From positions 1 through 11,327 of the forward strand of contig DAOWNY010000034.1 in NCBI GenBank assembly GCA_030642325.1: DNA of 11,327 nt, given 5' to 3'. Below are positions 6,059 to 11,327 of this stretch, in pieces; position 1 is the first letter of the stretch; every line of letters starts with the position of its first letter. A program made the translations under genes and the position numbers. Source of the stretch: Deltaproteobacteria bacterium. Lineage in GTDB: Bacteria > Desulfobacterota > DAOWNY01. The notes under the pieces are model-generated. The model ran no database searches, was not told the DNA's origin, and was given only the letters and a program-made list of their open reading frames with translations.

Positions 6059-8002
6059 TCATTTAACAATCGTATAATCCTTTTTTTTGTGAGGATTGTC
6101 CAATATATCACGAATCTTGCGGGACAAAGTGGAAGAGTTAAATGGTTTTCGGAGGATAGCAACTCTTTCGTCTTCAAGATTACCTCGATCAAATGCCTTT
6201 TCAATGTATCCCGAGATAAAGAGGACCTTAACTGCGGAAGATACGGACATTACCTCTTCGGCCAGTTTAATACCTCCCATTTTCGGCATGATTACATCCG
6301 TCAACAAGAGATCAATGGACTTCTCTTTTCCCCCAAAGACTTGGAGGGCTTCCATGCCATTTTCCGCTTCATGGACGGTATAGCCCAAATCTCGAAGCAA
6401 ATCGGAGATCAACTCACGTATCCCCGTATCATCTTCCACAAGAAGAATCGTTTCCGTGCCACCCGGAAATTGCGCCTCTTTTTCTTTTGCCTCTGTAATA
6501 ACCGCTGTCTCTTCTTCCTTCAATCTTGGCAAGTAAATATTTATCGTGGTTCCTTTATCAGGCTCACTGGTAATTTTGATGTCGCCGCGGTTTTGTTTTA
6601 TGATTCCATAGACGGTTGATAGTCCCAGGCCGGTTCCTTTTCCCACCTCTTTGGTGGTAAAAAACGGTTCAAAAATTTTTGCCAGGTTTTCCTTACTTAT
6701 GCCGCATCCGGTATCCTGAACAGATAAGGCCACATAATCATCAGCCGTTATATCGCTGAATCCGGCGATATCACTTTCATTAATTGTAATATTGGCGGTT
6801 TTAATGGTAAGGGTACCGGTATCCGTCATGGCATCACTGGCATTGACCGCCAGGTTTATGATGATCTGCTCAATCTGTTTGGGATCGGCCCGAATCGGAT
6901 AAACGTCTGGATGGAGGTCGGTTTCAAATTTGATACCCTGACCGATGAGTCTGATCAACATACTGGTTAGATTTTTGGTAATTTCGTTAATATTAATATT
7001 GCAGGGTTGAATAAATTCTTTACGGCTGAACGTCAGCAACTGTCGGGTGAGGACCTCGGCCCTCAGCCCATCCTCCAGAATCGATTCTATTTTCACCCTG
7101 AGGGGTTTATCCGGTTTCATTTTATGCAAGATAAGTTCACAGTATACGATGATTCTTGTCAGGATATTATTGAAGTCGTGGGCAACCCCCCCGGCCAAGG
7201 TACCTATTGCCTCCATTTTTTGGGAGTGGAGGAACTGGGCTTCCAGGTTTTTTCGTTCGGTTATATCATGGATGGTTCCCCGGAAACCCACCATATTACC
7301 GTTATTATCCCTGATTGCCAGGGAAGCAGCCTCGCAAATTATTATGGTTCCATTTTTTCGATAAAGGGCAACCTCGGTTAGCTTGTTGGATTTGTCTTTC
7401 TCCACTTTGGCGAGCACTTTCTGAACCTTCTGAAAGTCTTTGTCGGCAACTAAATCAAACAGGGTAATACCTTTCAAAAAGTCAACTTCCGTATATCCGA
7501 GAAGATCGAAAAAAGCTCGATTGGCGTATTTTAACCTTAAGGAGGTATCCAGCTCATAGATCATATCGGGCAATAGCTCTGCTATCTCCCGGTACCGTTT
7601 TTCGCTCTCGACATGTGCTTTTTCGGCCCGTCTTCGTCTAAAGATTTCCTTAACAAAAGTCAGTACCCGGTCCATGTCCAAAGGTTTAATCTCGTAGCCA
7701 ATCACCCCCCTCTGTTTAACTGCCTCCACTGCGCTCTCAAGAGAGGCATGGGCGGTAATGAGGATGCACTCGGTTTCGGGCGATAAATCCACGATTTTTT
7801 TCGCAACCTCATTGCCTGCCATATCCGGCAATTTAATGTCAATAAAGGCCAGTTCAAACATGGTCTCACCGCAAAAGGCAACCCCGTTTTTACCATCATA
7901 GGCGACCACTACGCGATATCCTTCCTCCTCAAAAATATCCCGCAGATTTTCCGCCAGATCCACCTCGTCGTCGATAATGATAATTCGGGGCGATCTTTTC
8001 AT
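6059..8002 (-). CDS. Hybrid sensor histidine kinase, REC-PAS-HisKA-HATPase-REC
   Basis: A 647-residue cytoplasmic signalling protein without membrane segments. Residues 5-122 are a receiver domain with acidic pocket Asp11/Asp12, phospho-acceptor Asp55, Thr83 and Lys106. Residues about 132-252 are a PAS domain (YREIAELLPDMIYELD to GTIHDITERK). The dimerisation/phosphotransfer helix holds His275 in GGVAHDFNN, followed by the ATPase domain with N-box Asn387, DTGCGI at 430-435, FEPFFTTK and GKGTGLGL. A second receiver spans about 517-635 with Glu523/Asp524/Asp525, Asp569, Ser597 and Lys619. All key residues are present. A phosphorelay His275 to Asp569, gated by the N-terminal receiver, is expected. 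The start is secured by AAGGAGG at 8010-8016, 7 nt upstream. No DNA-binding response regulator lies in the window, so its output partner is elsewhere. It points towards the RiPP genes and is separated from them by repeat copy B. Confidence 0.95.
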   Translation of the reverse strand: MKRSPRIIIIDDEVDLAENLRDIFEEEGYRVVVAYDGKNGVAFCGETMFELAFIDIKLPDMAGNEVAKKIVDLSPETECILITAHASLESAVEAVKQRGVIGYEIKPLDMDRVLTFVKEIFRRRRAEKAHVESEKRYREIAELLPDMIYELDTSLRLKYANRAFFDLLGYTEVDFLKGITLFDLVADKDFQKVQKVLAKVEKDKSNKLTEVALYRKNGTIIICEAASLAIRDNNGNMVGFRGTIHDITERKNLEAQFLHSQKMEAIGTLAGGVAHDFNNILTRIIVYCELILHKMKPDKPLRVKIESILEDGLRAEVLTRQLLTFSRKEFIQPCNININEITKNLTSMLIRLIGQGIKFETDLHPDVYPIRADPKQIEQIIINLAVNASDAMTDTGTLTIKTANITINESDIAGFSDITADDYVALSVQDTGCGISKENLAKIFEPFFTTKEVGKGTGLGLSTVYGIIKQNRGDIKITSEPDKGTTINIYLPRLKEEETAVITEAKEKEAQFPGGTETILLVEDDTGIRELISDLLRDLGYTVHEAENGMEALQVFGGKEKSIDLLLTDVIMPKMGGIKLAEEVMSVSSAVKVLFISGYIEKAFDRGNLEDERVAILRKPFNSSTLSRKIRDILDNPHKKKDYTIVK

Positions 8003-8104
8003 GAAATTTCCTCCTTAAGTTTCCGGTCACTATTCAATTGTTCATAGTTCCTCGGAAAAATTTCGGCAAAACACTTGATTGTCATCCACAATCGGAATTT
8101 TTGT

Positions 8105-8110
8105 ATTATA
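8105..8110 (-). promoter_or_regulatory. Possible -10 element for the hybrid kinase gene
   Basis: Read on the minus strand this is a perfect TATAAT about 100 bp before the kinase ATG. The hexamer 17 bp upstream (TTATGG) is a poor -35, and a TTGA-N3-TCAA palindrome lies immediately upstream of the -10, in the spacer, which could bind a regulator. Weak evidence overall. Confidence 0.3.
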
Positions 8111-8191
8111 GTTGATAGTCAATGCCTCCATAAACTAATTGATTCTAAATTCCTAAAATAATAATTTCATCACCATTAAACGATACTTATC

Positions 8192-8207
8192 CTGTCTGTC
8201 TGTCTGT
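8192..8207 (+). repeat. CTGT tetranucleotide microsatellite (4 units)
   Basis: Four perfect CTGT units lie in the spacer about 190 bp upstream of the hybrid kinase gene. A further GTCTGTCAGTAACTG stretch lies near 8463. The repeat is too far from a start codon for frame-switching; it may simply be a slippage product. Confidence 0.6.
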
Positions 8208-8272
8208 AACTATATTTTTTTATGAAGTAAATTCAATGAATTTATACTGCACGGCCAAAAATTAGTTTTGGT

Positions 8273-8292
8273 AATCGTCAATATTTTGACAT
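8273..8292. promoter_or_regulatory. Palindromic motif GTCAA-TATT-TTGAC, candidate operator
   Basis: The 14-bp centre (8277-8290) is identical to 3641-3654, and the flanks match that site in the opposite orientation. It lies about 275 bp upstream of the hybrid kinase start and 225 bp beyond the end of the PAS-PAS kinase gene. The most natural target is the hybrid kinase promoter region. Inferred from recurrence only. Confidence 0.4.
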
Positions 8293-8514
8293 AGTAGAAT
8301 GCTTTTTTGGCTATGTGCAAATCTTGGAAGTTTACTAAGAAAAATCCATCGCTCATTTACCCTTTTCGGACAGGTTCATTACCATTTTTTAATCATCGGG
8401 ACAGGTAGCAGATATGATAATTATTATTCATGGAGCAAGATCTCTTGCCGGGGCGTTAAGTTTGTCTGTCAGTAACTGTTCAGGTAAACACCTTAAGTAG
8501 TTATATTCGTCAAA

Positions 8515-10089
8515 TTACTGATTTAATGGAATCTTAACCTCAAAGCTTGCCCCTTTATTCGGTTCTGACTTCACTTCTATCCTGCCGCCGTGCTGATCAA
8601 TAATCTGCTGGCAGATGGATAGACCAAACCCGATTCCTTTGGCCCGGGTGGAAAAGAGGGGTTGAAAGATCTTGGTCAGGTTTTCCGGGGCAATGCCGGA
8701 ACCGGTATCGGTAAATACAACTTTAACAACCCCTTCTTTTTCAGCACTTTCCATCCGAACCTTAAGTGTTCCCTCTCCCCCCATTGCTTCAACGGCATTT
8801 TTAATGATGTTTCCGAAGGTGATTCGTAGCTGCCGGCTATCCCCTGTGATATATATTTTTTCATCCGGTATATCCCTGGTCACCCTTACCCCATGGGGCA
8901 TTTTTGCGGCAGTAAGGACATCATTAACCGCCGGGATAAGATCAAATTTTTGATTTAGCGGTTTTTTTCGGAGGCGGGTCAGGTCAAGCAAGCTTTCGAT
9001 GATGGCGGTGGAGTGTTTCACCTGTTTTTCGATCCGGTCAAGATGCTGTAGTACCTTTGGATCCATATCCTTCATTGTTTGCTTAAGATAATATACGGAG
9101 CTGTCGATCACCCCCAGGGGATTACGAAGTTCATGGGAGATACTTCCGGAAAAGTGGCCGAGAATTGCCAGACGTTCGGTGGCAATCAATTTATCCCGGG
9201 ATTCTTCCAACTCTTTGGTTCGTTTCTCAACTCTTATTTCCAGCTCTTCGTTTAGTTTCTTAAGCTTTTTCTGGGTCTGCTTAAGCTCGGTGATATCTAT
9301 TAACGATCCGATGTTCTTTTTTGTTCCCGGGATCAACCCGACGGACAGGAGAATGTCTCGTGAATTACCCCGGGCATCAATAAACTTTGATTCAATATTT
9401 TTTGGGGCCGCGGCGGGATCAATCCTTCGAAGACGATGGTACCCCTCTAGTCTTTTCAGCTCGTATTGGGGCACAAATTTTGTCCAGGTTTTTCCCTCCA
9501 GTTCTCCTTTGGTGTAGCCGAATTGTTTTATAAATTCTGCGTTGGTCAGACTAAATGTAGTGTCTTCTTCAACTACGAAGGTTGGAGCTCCGGTATTTTC
9601 GAAGAGGGTTCGATATTTTTCTTCAGACTCCTGCAACGCCTCTTCCGAACGTTTACGATCGGTAATATCGATGCCGGAAGCGACCAGATATGTGACCTTA
9701 CCCGAATTATCAAAAAGGGGTTTGAGATTAAAATCGGCGATCATGAAATCGTTTTCACCTACCCGTATCTTAACATCATAATTAGAAGGCACTCCCCTGT
9801 TTGCTTTTTTAATCGCCTCGCACAATTGCATTTTTACCGAATCCGAATAGGACCACCAATATGTTTCCGGAAGGGGCCGGTTTAATACATCCCTGATATT
9901 TAATCCCGCCCTCTCAAGGCTTGCCCGGTTTGCGGTAATCACGGTGCCGTCAGGGCTCGCTAAGCCGGCAAATACAAGGATACCATCCAGAACATTTCGG
10001 AGCAACTCCTCCCGTTTCTTTAAATCTCCCCAGGCTTCATTCATATTGTTAACCAATTTGGTATTTTCAATGGAAGTGGCTTCCTGCAA
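8515..10089 (-). CDS. PAS-PAS sensor histidine kinase
   Basis: A kinase of up to 524 residues, soluble by appearance. PAS 1 spans about 25-147 (LRNVLDGILVFAGL to SGIDITDRKR) and PAS 2 about 153-270 (YRTLFENTGAPTFVV to GSLIDITELK). A coiled-coil linker follows (KKLKKLNEELEIRVEKRTKELEESRD in essence, 273-300), then the HisKA helix with His319 in SISHELRNPLG. The ATPase domain has Asn427/Asn431, DTGSGI at 461-466, FQPLFSTRAKGIGFGL and a GASFEVKIP end. No receiver domain is attached, so a separate response regulator is required. The start is uncertain: TTG 10089 has no ribosome-binding site, and the frame stays open upstream into the end of the permease gene without a usual start codon; ATG at residue 16 is an alternative. 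It is the last gene of an operon behind two half-permeases, 50 nt after the second, suggesting the kinase senses something tied to that transporter. Confidence 0.92.
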   Translation of the reverse strand: MQEATSIENTKLVNNMNEAWGDLKKREELLRNVLDGILVFAGLASPDGTVITANRASLERAGLNIRDVLNRPLPETYWWSYSDSVKMQLCEAIKKANRGVPSNYDVKIRVGENDFMIADFNLKPLFDNSGKVTYLVASGIDITDRKRSEEALQESEEKYRTLFENTGAPTFVVEEDTTFSLTNAEFIKQFGYTKGELEGKTWTKFVPQYELKRLEGYHRLRRIDPAAAPKNIESKFIDARGNSRDILLSVGLIPGTKKNIGSLIDITELKQTQKKLKKLNEELEIRVEKRTKELEESRDKLIATERLAILGHFSGSISHELRNPLGVIDSSVYYLKQTMKDMDPKVLQHLDRIEKQVKHSTAIIESLLDLTRLRKKPLNQKFDLIPAVNDVLTAAKMPHGVRVTRDIPDEKIYITGDSRQLRITFGNIIKNAVEAMGGEGTLKVRMESAEKEGVVKVVFTDTGSGIAPENLTKIFQPLFSTRAKGIGFGLSICQQIIDQHGGRIEVKSEPNKGASFEVKIPLNQ

Positions 10090-10139
10090 ACCAAAATCTG
10101 AGAGAAGCGATGTCTTTATCGCTAAATCAGAACCGGCAG

Positions 10140-10670
10140 TTATAAACGATTCAACATCTTATAATCTCTTTTTGCTAAATAATTTCCCAAAAGGATCGAA
10201 GTTAGAACTATCAATGGTAAAGATACCAGGAACCTGATGGCGGTGAACTTCACCCCCATAAAAGAAGATTCAAATATTGTCATGGGGATCCGACAGATTG
10301 CCGAAGCACCGATAAAGGTAAAAATAATACTCAATTTTGCTCCTTTAGTATACAGGGAACAGGCGATGGGAAAGGATACATACAACCCGCCCACCATGGT
10401 ACCGGCAAGCAGCATGGAGTAGATATACCCTCGAAAACCGGACATTTCTCCTAAATGTTTTTCAACCGTTTCTTTTTTGACCCAAACTTCAAACAACCCA
10501 ATCAGGATAAATGCGGAAGGTAAAATTTTAAGCATGTCCATGGCAAAATCGGAAAAGATAAAACCGATGTCTTTGCCGGGACCAAATCCCATGGCTATGG
10601 ATCCGGCAATGAAAATCAGGTAGATCGAAATAAGCGATATTTTGATAACATTGCCCCTTTGCATCATCAT
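10140..10670 (-). CDS. ArsP_1-type permease, C-terminal half protein
   Basis: A 176-residue membrane protein with about five hydrophobic segments (roughly 8-28, 45-63, 82-104, 112-130 and 144-166). The segment AGTMVGGLYVSFPIACSLYTKGA (89-111), followed by GASAICRIPMTIFE, is typical of the second half of the PF03773 permease family (ArsP_1, formerly DUF318; COG0701). Full-length members contain two such halves in one chain; here they are separate genes. The ATG overlaps the stop of the preceding half gene in ATGA, and GGAGG stands 5 nt before the ATG, so the two are translationally coupled and probably form one transporter in the inner membrane. Family members include organoarsenical exporters, but the substrate here is unknown; Cys103 and Cys126 lie in or near the pore motifs. 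Confidence 0.85.
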   Translation of the reverse strand: MMMQRGNVIKISLISIYLIFIAGSIAMGFGPGKDIGFIFSDFAMDMLKILPSAFILIGLFEVWVKKETVEKHLGEMSGFRGYIYSMLLAGTMVGGLYVSFPIACSLYTKGAKLSIIFTFIGASAICRIPMTIFESSFMGVKFTAIRFLVSLPLIVLTSILLGNYLAKRDYKMLNRL

Positions 10671-11149
10671 AGTGCCTCCCCAAAGAAGATTCCGGTAACA
10701 AAAGCGATGATCAGGGCAATCAGGAAGCTGATTATGTTCCTTCCGATTGTTACTTTTACCCCAAAATACTCCTTTTCAATAGGATAAGTAATTATGCCAA
10801 CCATCATTAGGGTGGTGGAAAAGGAAGACAGCACCATATACGATACTCCTTTTTTCAATAAAATACCGCATAAAGGAAAAGCGATGAAACCGGGCATTAG
10901 GGTGATTGAACCCAGAAAGGAAGCGGTAATTACCCCGATAGATCCATTGTTATTTTGGAGATAATCGGAGATGGCTTGATCGGGAATAAAAAAAAGGATA
11001 AGCGAAGTCATAATCAGCATACTTAAAACAGCGGGAAAAATTTTTACAAACTTTTTAAAAGCTATTTTGAGCGCCTTGGTTGTCTTGTTACGGTTCAAAA
11101 GGAACGAAAGCAGTAAGGCGAATCCTGTTGCCAAATATAAATAATACAT
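10667..11149 (-). CDS. ArsP_1-type permease, N-terminal half protein
   Basis: A 160-residue membrane protein with about five hydrophobic segments (3-18, 35-55, 70-95, 104-122 and 138-156). The motif GSITLMPGFIAFPLCGILLKKG (80-101) is the first-half counterpart of the pore motif in the next gene. A basic stretch (NRNKTTKALKIAFKKF) follows the first segment, consistent with a cytoplasmic loop. It opens the minus-strand operon of two half-permeases and a PAS-PAS kinase. The ATG at 11149 has only weak ribosome-binding sequence upstream (AAAGGA about 13 nt away). No clear promoter was seen in the 100 bp upstream, which is AT-rich. The split arrangement, with both halves intact and an ATGA overlap, looks stable rather than a frameshifted gene. 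Confidence 0.85.
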   Translation of the reverse strand: MYYLYLATGFALLLSFLLNRNKTTKALKIAFKKFVKIFPAVLSMLIMTSLILFFIPDQAISDYLQNNNGSIGVITASFLGSITLMPGFIAFPLCGILLKKGVSYMVLSSFSTTLMMVGIITYPIEKEYFGVKVTIGRNIISFLIALIIAFVTGIFFGEAL

Positions 11150-11249
11150 CTTTAAATGAATTCCTTTAAGCTTGCCGGTTACAATGTATATTTAATTAAA
11201 CTAGAAGTTATGGATAAATTATCAATAATTAACTTTAAGGTTAATTTGT
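11150..11249. other. Upstream region of the permease-kinase operon
   Basis: AT-rich spacer that should contain the operon promoter. It has an inverted repeat TTAAC-TTTAAG-GTTAA (11229-11244) that could be an operator, but no convincing -35/-10 pair. Confidence 0.35.
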
Positions 11250-11327
11250 AACCGTTCACGGTTGCCGGTTCAGGGTTCACGGTTTTTTCAATGAAATGAA
11301 TTTTATTAATGATAAAAAGCATGCTCG
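11250..11327 (+). repeat. Dispersed intergenic repeat, copy C, cut by window edge
   Basis: AACCGTTCACGGTT (11250-11263) is the string that opens copy B, followed by a variant second unit (GCCGGTTCAGGGTTCACGGT) and T-run. The core CAATGAAATGAATTTTAT then matches copies A and B, with an inserted base after it (TTAATGATAAAAAGCATG) that breaks the reading frame seen in copy B. The remainder lies beyond the window. Confidence 0.7.

Larger units (their letters stand above)
8003..8514. other. Intergenic region between the two kinase genes
   Basis: This 0.5 kb AT-rich spacer holds the promoter region of the hybrid kinase gene and the 3' flank of the PAS-PAS kinase gene. It contains a good ribosome-binding site (8010-8016), a possible -10 element (8105-8110), a small TTGA-TAG-TCAA palindrome (8112-8122), a CTGT microsatellite, the palindromic motif at 8277-8290, and GCAAGA-TC-TCTTGC (8435-8448), which lacks a T-run. 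I see no gene in it. Confidence 0.6.

Noticed and set aside
8435..8450. Minus-strand sigma-54-like sequence CGGCAAGAGATCTTGCT
   Set aside because: The GG to GC distance is 13 rather than 12 and it lies far from any start codon; it is better read as a short palindrome.
1..11327. CRISPR array, tRNA, rRNA or transposase gene
   Set aside because: No regularly spaced direct repeats, no cloverleaf or rRNA segments, and no transposase or integrase motif was seen on either strand.

Overview
The window looks like a chromosomal piece of a Gram-negative, anaerobe-type Desulfobacterota (deltaproteobacterial) genome. The evidence is an outer-membrane TonB-dependent receptor, PAS-rich histidine kinases of the style common in that group, a split ArsP_1-type permease, AT-rich spacers carrying a dispersed repeat, and a radical SAM peptide maturase that I recognise as like those of Geobacter. 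This taxonomic call is inference from gene content; there is no rRNA or other marker.

Layout from left to right: (1) a periplasmic ABC-type substrate-binding protein on the minus strand, cut by the left edge; (2) an 0.8 kb AT-rich spacer with repeat copy A; (3) a TonB-dependent outer-membrane receptor on the plus strand; (4) a spacer ending in a well-formed sigma-54 (-24/-12) promoter; (5) a 36-codon gene for a RiPP-type precursor ending GFCCWGPMAPFR, with a strong ribosome-binding site; (6) a 21-bp hairpin just after it; (7) a radical SAM/SPASM maturase on the plus strand; (8) repeat copy B, which starts with a terminator-like hairpin; (9) a REC-PAS-HisKA-REC hybrid sensor kinase on the minus strand; (10) a 0.5 kb spacer; (11) a minus-strand operon of two half-permeases followed by a PAS-PAS histidine kinase; (12) repeat copy C at the right edge.

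The most interesting unit is 3954-5674: sigma-54 promoter, tiny precursor, hairpin, radical SAM maturase and terminator. It is self-contained and matches the 'geopeptide' type of radical SAM RiPP cassette known to me only as a bioinformatic prediction. No exporter, peptidase or RRE/PqqD-like protein is visible beside it. A palindromic motif, GTCAA-N4-TTGAC, occurs in three spacers (before the receptor gene, between receptor and precursor, and between the two kinase genes) and may tie the receptor, peptide and sensor genes to one regulator. The two kinases, the outer-membrane receptor, the binding protein and the permease could form a sensing and transport neighbourhood for the peptide or for a ligand it binds, but that link is inference.
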